From NCBI RefSeq assembly GCF_002554795.1, contig NZ_PDEQ01000001.1:248001-312000 (forward strand): a stretch of 64,000 nucleotides of DNA, read 5' to 3'. The translations under genes and the position numbers were made by a program. Source of the DNA: Longibacter salinarum (GTDB lineage Bacteria > Bacteroidota > Rhodothermia > Rhodothermales > Salinibacteraceae). Under the pieces are notes generated by a model. That model was given only the letters and a program-made list of their open reading frames with translations. It was not told the DNA's origin and ran no database searches. The stretch's first letter is position 1; each line of letters starts with the position of its first letter. Shown here piece by piece: positions 17,254 to 25,271 of this stretch.

Positions 17254-18333
17254 CTACGCGACGGTAATCTCATCGTCGAGGTACACGTCCTGGATGGCGT
17301 TGAGCAGTTCGACGCCGTCTTCCATCGGTTTCTGGAAGGCTTTGCGTCCGGAGATGAGGCCCATTCCGCCGGCGCGCTTGTTGATCACAGCCGTGCGGAC
17401 CGCCTGGTGCAGATCGTTCTCACCGGAAGAACCGCCCGAGTTGATCAGGCCGCAGCGTCCCATGTAGCAGTTGACGACCTGGTAGCGCGTCATGTCGATC
17501 GGGTGATCGGTCATGAGGTCCGAGTAGATGCGCTCGTCGAGCTTTGCGTACGAGCCGTCTCTCTCTTCGCGCATCTTCTTGAAGCCGTAGTTCACCGTCG
17601 GCTGCTTCGCCTTGATAATATCGGCTTCGATCGTGACACCGAGGTGGTTGGCCTGTCCGGTCAGGTCGGCCGAGGCTTCGTAGTTCGTGCCGTCGATCGT
17701 GAAGTCGGAGTTGCGCACGTAGCACCAGAGGATGGTCACCATCCCGAGCTCGTGAGCATAGGAGAACATCTCCGAGATTTCCTGCAGTTGGCGACGCGAT
17801 TCTTCCGATCCCCAGTAAACGGTTGCGCCAACACCGACGCAGCCCATGTTGTACGCGTCTTCAATGCGCGTGAAGGGCACCTGGTCGTACTGGTTTGGAT
17901 ACGACAGCAGCTCGTTGTGATTGAGCTTCAGGATGAAGGGAATCTTGTGGGCGTATTTGCGCGCCACAGAGCCGAGGACGCCAAAGGTGGAAGCCACGCC
18001 GTTGCATCCGCCCTCGATGGCGAGTTCGACGATGTTCTTCGGATCGAAGTAGGCCGGGTTCGGCGCAAACGAGTTGCCACCCGTGTGCTCGATGCCCTGG
18101 TCGACCGGAAGGATGGAGAGGTAGCCGCTGCCGCCCAGTCGGCCCGCATCGAAGAGCGCCTGCATGTTTCGCAGGACGCGCGGATTACGGTCTGAGTCCC
18201 GCCAGACGCGGTCGACGAAGTCCGATCCCGGTAGATGGAGCTGATCCTTTGATACTTTGCACTCGTGCTCGAGAAGATCTTGGGCCTCATCACCGAGCAT
18301 GTCGGCGATGCGAGAGATGGTTGCTTCAGCCAT
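17254..18333 (-). CDS. fbaB: Class I fructose-bisphosphate aldolase (DhnA/FbaB type)
   Basis: A 359-residue Schiff-base aldolase that cleaves fructose 1,6-bisphosphate to DHAP and glyceraldehyde 3-phosphate in glycolysis and gluconeogenesis. [20 protein letters not shown] is the family signature. Lys241 in ADIIKAKQP is the probable Schiff-base lysine, and phosphate-binding loops NSGGSSG and [14 protein letters not shown] follow. Length fits the bacterial DhnA-type enzymes near 350 residues. It is a monocistronic gene with a strong terminator. The upstream 537 bases hold several repeats. Confidence 0.95.
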   Translation of the reverse strand: MAEATISRIADMLGDEAQDLLEHECKVSKDQLHLPGSDFVDRVWRDSDRNPRVLRNMQALFDAGRLGGSGYLSILPVDQGIEHTGGNSFAPNPAYFDPKNIVELAIEGGCNGVASTFGVLGSVARKYAHKIPFILKLNHNELLSYPNQYDQVPFTRIEDAYNMGCVGVGATVYWGSEESRRQLQEISEMFSYAHELGMVTILWCYVRNSDFTIDGTNYEASADLTGQANHLGVTIEADIIKAKQPTVNYGFKKMREERDGSYAKLDERIYSDLMTDHPIDMTRYQVVNCYMGRCGLINSGGSSGENDLHQAVRTAVINKRAGGMGLISGRKAFQKPMEDGVELLNAIQDVYLDDEITVA

Positions 18334-18540
18334 AGTTACCTGTCCTAATTACAGGGTGAACGAAGAAGTTCGGACGTTGCGACGGGGAAGAGCCGCCCAC
18401 CGGATCCGGGGCGTCCGTACGGTTCTGATTTTCAAGTAAAAGGTGACGCCCATCCGGCTGCGTCGGGTAAGGTACGAAACAGATGGTTGGGTCTCCACAC
18501 CCAAATCATAGCGGTTCGGCGCATCTTTGTTGATTTCAAG

Positions 18541-18591
18541 TTCAGAGTCAACGTTCAGGGTTCAGCGTTCAGAGTTCAAGGTTCACGGTTA
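18541..18591. repeat. Degenerate 7-bp tandem repeat, TTCARNG family
   Basis: About seven consecutive heptads of the form TTCAGAG, TTCAGGG, TTCAGCG, TTCAAGG, TTCACGG, with one shortened unit. A fragment of the same type occurs at 22060-22078. The units are not identical, so it is not a recent slippage product. Confidence 0.7.
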
Positions 18592-18700
18592 GGTACCGGA
18601 CAGTTTGGTTCCACCACGGAATGGTTCCGTGCGACGTCGAGAAACGGACCGCGTCAGCCCCACACGTCTCGGAAACGAGGCGTTATCGTCGAGAAATGAC

Positions 18701-18737
18701 GCACTCTCACACTCCCATACCCACATACTCCCGTCCA
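18701..18737. repeat. C-rich CAC/CCC tract
   Basis: A strand-asymmetric tract of CACTCCCATAC-like words, related in style to those at 781-812 and 22327-22400. It lies between the heptad array and AACG array 2. Confidence 0.5.
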
Positions 18738-18801
18738 TGTCGGAGCAGCCGCGCCGGGGAATGTGGACGTGACGTGGGTACCAGTGAAAGTGTCCGGTAG
18801 C

Positions 18802-18889
18802 TAACGCTCGACGTTCTAACGATTCAACGCCACAACGTCTCAGCGTCCCAACGTTTTAACGTCGAACGTTCTAACGTGTCAACGTTGAC
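18802..18889. repeat. Degenerate 8-bp tandem repeat, AACG family (array 2)
   Basis: About eleven units, mostly AACGNNNN with pyrimidine-rich tails and a few one-base contractions. The array runs into the 3' end of the methyltransferase gene, whose last residues are encoded by it. Confidence 0.75.
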
Positions 18890-19551
18890 AGCGTCCATCG
18901 GAAGGCCCAGTGCCACCGGATGTCGGGAGAGGAGAGGCCGGCTGCCAGGGCGATGGAGCGGAGTTCGTCGGCTCGGAAGCCGCGGCGTACGCTAAGCGGG
19001 GCATCGTGACGGTACATCGATGATGCCGGGAGCAGTCGGCTCAGGGTGAGCACGCCGAGGTAAGCGAGCATGTGCCTGTGCAGGTCGTTGATGATGATAC
19101 CGTGACGGGCGACACGGTCCATTTCGCGCAACAGCGTCGCGGCGTCGTCGGCCTCGAAGTGATGGAGGAAAAGCGAGGCGATTGCGACGTCGAAGTGATC
19201 GTCCGGCATGTCCAAATTCAGCGCGTCGCCCACGCGGACATCCACTCGAGTCCGCATCCGTGGGCTGAGCGTCCGGTCGAGATGGCCGCGAGCGTACTCG
19301 ACGGCACCGGCATTCAGGTCGATTCCCACCACCTCCAGCCGGCAGGCCTGCGAGTGTCCGAAGCGAATGAGGTCGACGAGGCTGTCGCCGCCGCCGGTCC
19401 CGATGTCTAGGACCCGAAGCCGCGAGTGATTCTGTAGCAGCGGGCGCAGGGTGCGCCGAGTCGCAGCATAGCCGCCCAGGAGACGGTTCGTCCAGCGAAG
19501 GTCGCGCAGGGCGCCCTCCAGTCGCTCGTCGGTGATGGAAAAGTCATCCAT
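18871..19551 (-). CDS. Class I SAM-dependent methyltransferase (type III PKS-associated type)
   Basis: A 226-residue Rossmann methyltransferase. Motif I is LRVLDIGTGGGDSLVD; the acidic SAM-ribose residue is in EVVGIDLNAGAVEYAR; motif IV is FDVAIASLFLHHF. The opening MDDFSITDERLEGALRDLRWTNRLLGG and the HRHMLAYLGVLTLSRLL segment are shared with methyltransferases usually next to type III PKS genes. It may methylate a product of the PKS 9 kb away; this is inference. The C-terminal TLSTLTR is encoded by units of the AACG repeat array. The frame is open further upstream but has no start codon there. Confidence 0.82.
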   Translation of the reverse strand: MDDFSITDERLEGALRDLRWTNRLLGGYAATRRTLRPLLQNHSRLRVLDIGTGGGDSLVDLIRFGHSQACRLEVVGIDLNAGAVEYARGHLDRTLSPRMRTRVDVRVGDALNLDMPDDHFDVAIASLFLHHFEADDAATLLREMDRVARHGIIINDLHRHMLAYLGVLTLSRLLPASSMYRHDAPLSVRRGFRADELRSIALAAGLSSPDIRWHWAFRWTLSTLTR

Positions 19552-19938
19552 GATCTCGTCGGCATGGATGCGCTTGCGTAGGTCGGGAATGGAGAAGGCG
19601 ATGGCTGCATGAGCGGTGTGTGATTGGAGACCGGCAAGCTGCCCCTATACTTTTCCTGTGTGGCGTAATGCACGAAGGTGGTAGATCGAGCGGTTGACGT
19701 TAACGGGAGGATAACCTGAAAGTGATCTGGTAGACTATCGGTTTAAAAAAATTTCCCTTAGTCTATTCGCGTACGATTGTAAATTCAGCACTTGGCGCTG
19801 CCGCGATTGAGGGGTTCCCTCCGAAGTTTATCGTTGAGCTGACAACGTGGGCGATATCGATTTGAGTTAAATCACCCTCTTTGCTAGGGGCTGCCAAAAG
19901 AAGCGATTTCACTCCGGTTCATAAACTAGACAAGGCGC
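19552..19938. other. Divergent upstream region
   Basis: Lies between the methyltransferase (minus) and a T9SS cargo gene (plus). It contains an AT-rich run near 19742-19762 that could mark promoters. No RNA gene or coding sequence was recognised. Confidence 0.5.
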
Positions 19939-21903
19939 ATGAGAAGTTCGCTATTATACGTTTTCGCATTCTTAATCATGATCGCCCTGCCGTCATCGGC
20001 GTTGGCACAAACGACGATTGTCGCCAACGATTTTGAACAAGGGCTTGGCACAGCAGCAGGCTGGACGACATTCGATGCCAGCGGTTCGAATAACTGGGTC
20101 GTGGACTCATATAGCGGCAACCAGTTTGCCGAGATGACCGAGTATCAAGGAGATGGCACGCACGACGACTGGTTGATTTCTCCAGAGATCAACCTAGATA
20201 ACTTTACGGGTGAGACGCTCGAATTTGCAACGGCTGTTGGATACAGCAGTGGTCAGGCACTCGAGGTCGTGATATCAACGGACTACCAACCGAGCGTTAA
20301 TTCTGATCCGGCGTCGGCCACATGGACCCCACTCTCGGCTAACTACCCTAGCAATGCCAACGGATTTAGTTCACAGGAGTCATCTGGCACGATCGACCTT
20401 TCGTCCTTCTCTGGCACGGCATACCTGGCCTGGCATTTCGACGAAACAAGCGGTCAGGGCACATGGCAACTCGATGACATTGTCGTAGAGGGATCCTCTA
20501 CGCAACCCGTTCTCAGCTTTGTGAATGAGACAGGCACGATTTCGGAGGACGGCGGGTCCACAACGATTACCGTGGAGATTCAGAACGTAAACGGATCAGG
20601 GGTAAGTGCAGATGTGGCCTTGAGTGGTCTCGGCGGTGCGGAAGCCGCCGACCTCGATGTCTACACGGCGCAGACGGTTTCATTTCCCGCATCCGCAAGT
20701 AACGGCGACACGCAATCGATCACAGTGAATGTCACGGACGACTCCGAGGTGGAAGGCGACGAGGTCGCCATATTCTCGCTTGAGAACGCGAGCGGTGCGT
20801 TCGCCAGTGCAGAAAATTTCAGTCTCACGATCACGGATAACGATGCCGTGCTCGTGATCAACGAGATTCTAGCTGATCCTGCACCGGATGCCGCTGGTGA
20901 TGCCAACGGCGATGGCACACGCGACGGCTCGGAGGATGAGTTCGTCGAGATCTATAACTCTGGAACAGAGAGCGTCGACCTTAGCGGGTATGTAATCCAA
21001 GATGGATACGGTGATCGGCATACGTTCCCAACAGGAACGACGCTGCCTGCGGAAACGGCTGTGGTCGTATTTGGTGGAGGATCGCCATCTGCCTCCATTC
21101 CGGGTGTTGTGCAGACCGCATCTAGCGGGATGCTCGGCTTCAACAACAGCGGCGATACAGTCACGTTGGTCAACGCCGGCGGAGGAACCGTTGGTACAGC
21201 GTCTTACGGGAGCGAGGGCGGAAACGATGAATCGTTGACGCGCGAACCAGACTTCACCGGTTCGTTTGTGCAGCATTCTACTGCATCCGGTTCGGGGGGC
21301 GCGTTGTTCTCGCCCGGTCGCACACTGGACGGATCGGCGCTCCCGGTCGAACTCGCGGCGTTCGATGGTCAGTTCACCGGATCGAGCATCGCGCTGACGT
21401 GGAAGACCCTCTCGGAGACGAAAAACGCCGGTTTCGAGATTCAGCACAAGGCGCCGAGCGCGTCTTCGTTCTCCGGCGTTGGCTTCGTCGAAGGAAATGG
21501 CACGACCAATCAGGCGTCGGATTACCGTTTCATTCTGAACTCGACGCAGCCTGGAACGCATACCTTCCGCCTGATGCAGGTGGATGTGGATGGAGAAGAG
21601 ACGATCCATTCCCCGATTACGGTGCAGGTCACAGGTGACCCCGTTTCGCTCACCGGCCCAAATCCGGCTACGCCGGGGGACCGTGTCGGCGTCTTTGTCC
21701 AGGTCGAAAGCACGCAGCAGGTCGATGTCGCGGTTTACAACCTGCTCGGCCAGAAGGTGGCCACCGTGTACAACGGACCGATCTCGGGCAGTAGCACGCT
21801 GAACAAGTCGCTCGATCTGTCGTCCTTCACCAGCGGTGTGTACTTCGTGCGCGTCATCGGTGAAACGGTGTCTGCGACCGAGCGGCTGTCTGTCGTGCGC
21901 TAG
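19939..21903 (+). CDS. Secreted multidomain protein with lamin-tail domain and T9SS sorting domain
   Basis: A 654-residue exported protein. In order: signal peptide (1-23, ending SSALAQ); a choice-of-anchor-J-type beta domain (about 27-185, with THDDWLISPEI and GTWQLDDIVV); a Calx-beta domain (about 190-300, ending FSLTITDND); a lamin-tail domain (about 302-440, VINEILADPAPD and EDEFVEIYNSG); a linker module beginning LPVELAAFDGQ; and a C-terminal sorting domain (GPNPATPGDRVGVFV, NLLGQKVATVYNG, SGVYFVRVIG, ending VVR). No enzymatic motif is visible. It is probably surface-attached. The downstream gene carries the same anchor-J and linker modules. A 22-bp tandem repeat starts within its last codons. 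Confidence 0.88.
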   Translation: MRSSLLYVFAFLIMIALPSSALAQTTIVANDFEQGLGTAAGWTTFDASGSNNWVVDSYSGNQFAEMTEYQGDGTHDDWLISPEINLDNFTGETLEFATAVGYSSGQALEVVISTDYQPSVNSDPASATWTPLSANYPSNANGFSSQESSGTIDLSSFSGTAYLAWHFDETSGQGTWQLDDIVVEGSSTQPVLSFVNETGTISEDGGSTTITVEIQNVNGSGVSADVALSGLGGAEAADLDVYTAQTVSFPASASNGDTQSITVNVTDDSEVEGDEVAIFSLENASGAFASAENFSLTITDNDAVLVINEILADPAPDAAGDANGDGTRDGSEDEFVEIYNSGTESVDLSGYVIQDGYGDRHTFPTGTTLPAETAVVVFGGGSPSASIPGVVQTASSGMLGFNNSGDTVTLVNAGGGTVGTASYGSEGGNDESLTREPDFTGSFVQHSTASGSGGALFSPGRTLDGSALPVELAAFDGQFTGSSIALTWKTLSETKNAGFEIQHKAPSASSFSGVGFVEGNGTTNQASDYRFILNSTQPGTHTFRLMQVDVDGEETIHSPITVQVTGDPVSLTGPNPATPGDRVGVFVQVESTQQVDVAVYNLLGQKVATVYNGPISGSSTLNKSLDLSSFTSGVYFVRVIGETVSATERLSVVR

Positions 21904-21971
21904 GCGACGCATTGTCGTGCGCTAAGCGACGCATTGTTGTACGCTAGGCGACGAAGTATCGTGCGCTAGCG
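21892..21971. repeat. 22-bp tandem repeat spanning the stop codon
   Basis: Units start at 21892, 21914, 21936 and (partial) 21959. Each contains the GTCGTGCGCTAG-like end of the upstream gene (Val-Val-Arg-stop) followed by GCGACGCATT. The copies have begun to diverge. This is a local duplication of the gene's 3' end. Confidence 0.8.
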
Positions 21972-22018
21972 TCACGAACGTATGGTTCAGGCTCACGGGC
22001 TTTCATCGTGAGTCACGC

Positions 22019-22053
22019 GCGGGATCGGTCTCCGGATCGGTCCCGCTTTTTTT
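22019..22053 (+). terminator. Rho-independent terminator
   Basis: GCGGGA and GTC pair with GAT and TCCCGC around a small loop, followed by seven T. It terminates the lamin-tail T9SS gene, beyond the 22-bp repeats. Confidence 0.8.
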
Positions 22054-22069
22054 AGCTCACGGTTCAGAA

Positions 22070-22277
22070 TTCAGAGCCCGCACGGCGGAGAGCCTTCGTC
22101 GATTCAAAGGTACGGACCTCCCGTTGGTCGGTCCTTGCTGTGCGCGCAATACAAGGCTCGGTTGATCACACGCACTGTGTCTTCTGCGTGATTGCGAAAA
22201 GACCCCCTCCGGTCTGCGAATAGACATGAACGACCGCGCTTACGTTTTCGCGACCATCCGCCAAACGGGTTGTCAAC
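22070..22277. repeat. Conserved ~208-bp intergenic element, copy 1
   Basis: Aligns without large gaps to 29920-30127. Shared blocks include TTCAGA, AGCCTTC, ACGGACCT, CGGTCCT, GTGTCT, TGCGAAT, GAACGACC and CCGCCAAAC-GGTTGT. GGACC and GGTCC can pair near the left side, and ACGACC can pair with GGTTGT at the right. The nature of the element is unknown: structured RNA, MITE relic or other dispersed repeat. Confidence 0.7.
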
Positions 22278-22310
22278 GCCCCAACGTCTAACGACTCAAC
22301 GCCTGACCGA
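22275..22310. repeat. Degenerate 8-bp tandem repeat, AACG family (array 3)
   Basis: Four clear units (AACGCCCC, AACGTCT, AACGACTC, AACGCCTG) and a decayed one, directly abutting the right end of the 208-bp element. Confidence 0.6.
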
Positions 22311-22326
22311 CGCCAATAACTCCGCA

Positions 22327-22400
22327 ATGCCCAATCCCAAATCCATAAACCCGCGTCCCCCCAGACCTCACACCCCAAACCCCGAACCTCACAAACAATT
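22327..22400. repeat. C-rich heptad tract
   Basis: CCCAATC/CCAAATC-like words followed by CTCACACCCCAAACCCC, the same 17 bases that stand before the ferredoxin gene (796-812). The complementary strand is G-run rich. Confidence 0.55.
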
Positions 22401-22491
22401 GTTCATCGAAAATGACGAACGTACATTACGAGATTGGAACGTTTCAGGCCTATTATGAACGAAGTGGCCCCCTCAACCAACCCCCGTTCCG

Positions 22492-24345
22492 ATGAAGCGT
22501 TTTGTCGCCTGGTGTGTCGCTCTCCTCACGATCATTCCGATTTCCGGCGCATCGGACGCGCTCGCACAGACAACCGTGTGCGACGGGCAAACCGGGTTGA
22601 CCTTACTGACGTGCGTTCAATCTGGGTATTCGATGACCAGTCCGCAGGGCTACGGTCCGGCCCGCGACATCCTCTATGGCACGATCGATTCGGACGGAAA
22701 CGAGCTGGAGGGATTCTACACGGGCTACACCATCCAGCTTGATCCCGGGCAGGATCCGTCACAGGATGCTTATGACAAAGACATTAACGCGGAGCATGTC
22801 TACCCGCAGTCGCAGGGGGCCAGCGGAAGTCCGCAGAAAGGGGACATGCACAATCTGCGTCCGACCCTCGTACAGGCCAACAGCGATCGCGGCAGTCTTC
22901 CCTTTGGAGAGAGTCCGGATTCGCAGACGAACGACTGGTATTATCTGACGACGATTACGTCGGCGCAGCCGTCACCGCAGAATATTGATCTGTACAGCGA
23001 ACGCGGTAGCGGCGTGTGGGAGCCGCGCGAGTCGGTCAAAGGCGATATCGCTCGTGCTGTATTTTACTTCTACACAATTCACCGGCAGGAGGCTAACGGC
23101 TCGTTCTTCGACGGCATGAAAGACGTGCTGCTGACGTGGCACACAAACGACCCGGTGACGCAGGTGGAGTTGGATCGAAGCGCAGCTATAGCCAGTCACC
23201 AGGGCAACGAAAACCCGTTCGTCCTTGACGAAACGCTCGCAGACCGGCTGTACAGTGGGGACGGCGGCTCCGATCCGAATCTAATCACATTGATCGACGA
23301 GGACTTCGAAAGCACGCAGTTCGACGCGGCCTGGGAAACCGTCAGCGACGGGGGAAGCAACGACTGGATTGTCGATGAGCATAACGGCGACCACTTCGCC
23401 GAGATCACGGAGTTCCAGGGTTCTGGCTCGCACGACGACTGGCTCATCATGCCGGAAATCGACTTCGATGCTCAGGAAGACGAGCAATTCTCCTTCGACA
23501 CCGTTGCCGGCTACCGGTCGGGAGATGCTCTTTCAGTCCGGATCTCGACCGATTACGACGGCTCCGGCAATCCGTCATCCGCCACGTGGACCGAGCTCAA
23601 TGTGACGCTCAGTTCGCATCAGGGAGAGTACTACGCATCTGCGCCGACGGGGTCGGGCATCGTGGATTTGTCCTCGATTCAGGGGACCGGCCACATTGCC
23701 TTCCACTTCGTCCAAACGGCCAGTGACTACGGAACGTGGCAGGTCGACAATGTTCTTCTGCAGGCAGCCAACCCCATCCCTGTCGAACTTGCATGGATGC
23801 GGGTCCGACCAGACGGGATGGATGCTGCGTCCGTCGAGTGGGCAACGCTCACGGAAACCAATAATGCCGGGTTCGACGTGCTGCACCGGGCGCCGGGCAT
23901 AGAAAGATACCGCGCCGTCGCCTCGGTCAACGGCGCCGGCACGACGACGGAGATGCAGCGCTACAACGTGCAACTGACAGGGCTCGATGCGGGCACGCAC
24001 AGCATTCGCCTCCGACAGGTTGACCTCGACGGCACGGCCACGCTCACGGCTCCGGTCGAGGTGTCGGTTGCGGGCTCGGAGGCGGTTCAACTGGAGGGGC
24101 CGAGTCCAATGCGCGCCGGGCAAACCGCAGCGGTCGTCGTTCGACCCACGGCCACGGGACCCGTTACCGTTGAGATGTTCGACATCATGGGGCGGCGCGT
24201 CCGGACGCTGCACCGCGGCACCGCGCAGGAAGGGAGCAGGGTGAATGTGAAGCTGGATGCGAAGGGACTCGCAAGTGGTTCTTACTTTGTTCGCGTTACC
24301 GGTGGAGGGCTGATGGAAACGATGCGCGTGCCGGTCGTTCGGTAG
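22492..24345 (+). CDS. Secreted endonuclease I with T9SS sorting domain
   Basis: A 617-residue exported nuclease. A signal peptide (1-26) is followed by an endonuclease I (His-Me finger) domain to about residue 250, with NAEHVYPQS, KGDMHNLRPT and NSDRGSLPFG; the His of EHVYPQS is the likely general base and the Asn/His residues of the following motifs bind the metal. A choice-of-anchor-J domain (about 265-420, SHDDWLIMPEI, YGTWQVDNVLL), a linker module (IPVELAWMRV, TETNNAGFDVLHRAP) and a C-terminal sorting domain (PMRAGQTAAVVV, DIMGRRVRTL, GSYFVRVTG, ending PVVR) follow. It probably degrades extracellular DNA for nutrients. The C-terminal half is paralogous to the upstream T9SS protein. Confidence 0.92.
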   Translation: MKRFVAWCVALLTIIPISGASDALAQTTVCDGQTGLTLLTCVQSGYSMTSPQGYGPARDILYGTIDSDGNELEGFYTGYTIQLDPGQDPSQDAYDKDINAEHVYPQSQGASGSPQKGDMHNLRPTLVQANSDRGSLPFGESPDSQTNDWYYLTTITSAQPSPQNIDLYSERGSGVWEPRESVKGDIARAVFYFYTIHRQEANGSFFDGMKDVLLTWHTNDPVTQVELDRSAAIASHQGNENPFVLDETLADRLYSGDGGSDPNLITLIDEDFESTQFDAAWETVSDGGSNDWIVDEHNGDHFAEITEFQGSGSHDDWLIMPEIDFDAQEDEQFSFDTVAGYRSGDALSVRISTDYDGSGNPSSATWTELNVTLSSHQGEYYASAPTGSGIVDLSSIQGTGHIAFHFVQTASDYGTWQVDNVLLQAANPIPVELAWMRVRPDGMDAASVEWATLTETNNAGFDVLHRAPGIERYRAVASVNGAGTTTEMQRYNVQLTGLDAGTHSIRLRQVDLDGTATLTAPVEVSVAGSEAVQLEGPSPMRAGQTAAVVVRPTATGPVTVEMFDIMGRRVRTLHRGTAQEGSRVNVKLDAKGLASGSYFVRVTGGGLMETMRVPVVR

Positions 24346-24392
24346 TATGAGTGCGCCGGATCGACCCACCAACCTTCGTCACATCGCGTCCC

Positions 24393-25184
24393 ATGAGCAC
24401 AGACACCGCCCCGTTACTTTCGGTACGCGATGTTACGGTTGAGCGGGGAGGCAAGACGATCCTTGACCACGTCTCATTCGACGTCCGGGCGGGGGAATGG
24501 CTCGGGGTGATCGGGCCGAATGGTAGCGGGAAGACCACGTTGCTCCGCGTTGTAAGCGGTGCGATGGACGCGTGCGGCAGCGTGGACCTGAAAGGGCGCA
24601 CGATTGACACGTGGGGCGCTCGAGAACGGGCCCAGACGCTCGCCTTCGTTCAGCAATCGACCGGGACGGCGTTCGACTTTACCGTGCGTGATCTCGTTCT
24701 ACTGGGACGTGCGCCTCACCGCGGTTGGCTGTCGTCATTCTCGGCCTCCGATCGTGCGGCGGTGGACCGCGCGCTGGCCGAGGTCGACCTGGAGGGGTTC
24801 GCCGATCGCTCGATCCAGTCGATGAGCGGAGGCGAGGTGCAGCGCGCGTTCTTGGCGCAAGCGCTCGCCCAGGATGCAGACCTGCTGTTGCTCGATGAGC
24901 CGACCACGCATCTCGACGTACACTACCAGTTTCGCCTGCTGGACGCGGTGCGCGCACAAGTCAATCAAGGAAAAACGGTTCTTGCGGTCGTTCATGATCT
25001 CGAAAGCGCAGCCCGGTATGCCGATCGGCTGCTCGTCCTGTCCGAGGGAAAACGGGTTGCCACGGGCGAACCGGCGTCCGTCCTAACCCCCGAATGCATA
25101 CGCGAGGTCTTCGGGATGGAGGCCACCGTCCGTCAGGACAACCCGCTCCGCATCGATTACAGCACGCCGCGATCGCGTGGGTGA
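24393..25184 (+). CDS. ABC transporter ATP-binding protein (iron-siderophore/haem/B12 type)
   Basis: A 263-residue ABC ATPase. Walker A GPNGSGKTT, Q-loop FVQQSTG, signature SMSGGEVQR, Walker B DLLLLDEPTTHLD and the H-loop VVHDLE are all present. The HLDVHYQ and ARYADRLLVLSEG wording is typical of the FecE/BtuD/HmuV group, which powers import of metal chelates. No permease or binding protein is encoded next to it. The following gene makes adenosylcobalamin, so cobalamin is a reasonable but unproven substrate. The start is MSTDTAPL; the frame opens 14 codons earlier. Confidence 0.88.
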   Translation: MSTDTAPLLSVRDVTVERGGKTILDHVSFDVRAGEWLGVIGPNGSGKTTLLRVVSGAMDACGSVDLKGRTIDTWGARERAQTLAFVQQSTGTAFDFTVRDLVLLGRAPHRGWLSSFSASDRAAVDRALAEVDLEGFADRSIQSMSGGEVQRAFLAQALAQDADLLLLDEPTTHLDVHYQFRLLDAVRAQVNQGKTVLAVVHDLESAARYADRLLVLSEGKRVATGEPASVLTPECIREVFGMEATVRQDNPLRIDYSTPRSRG

Positions 25185-25271
25185 AAATACCCGCGTCATA
25201 ATGAAACGGTATCTCCCTGCGCGCGTGCCTATCGCGCCCCGTGTCCTTTCCGTATCCGCTCCGTCCACACG

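Larger units (their letters stand above)
18334..18870. other. Gene-free stretch with several short degenerate repeats
   Basis: No coding sequence recognised. It contains the TTCA-type heptad array (18541-18591), a C-rich tract (18701-18737) and the start of AACG array 2. Short GGTTCC/GGAA inverted words lie near 18610-18632. Confidence 0.6.
21972..22491. other. Gene-free stretch with mixed repeats
   Basis: Contains in order a terminator, a TTCA-type heptad fragment (22060-22078), homologous element copy 1 (22070-22277), AACG array 3 and a C-rich tract. No coding sequence was recognised. Confidence 0.6.
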
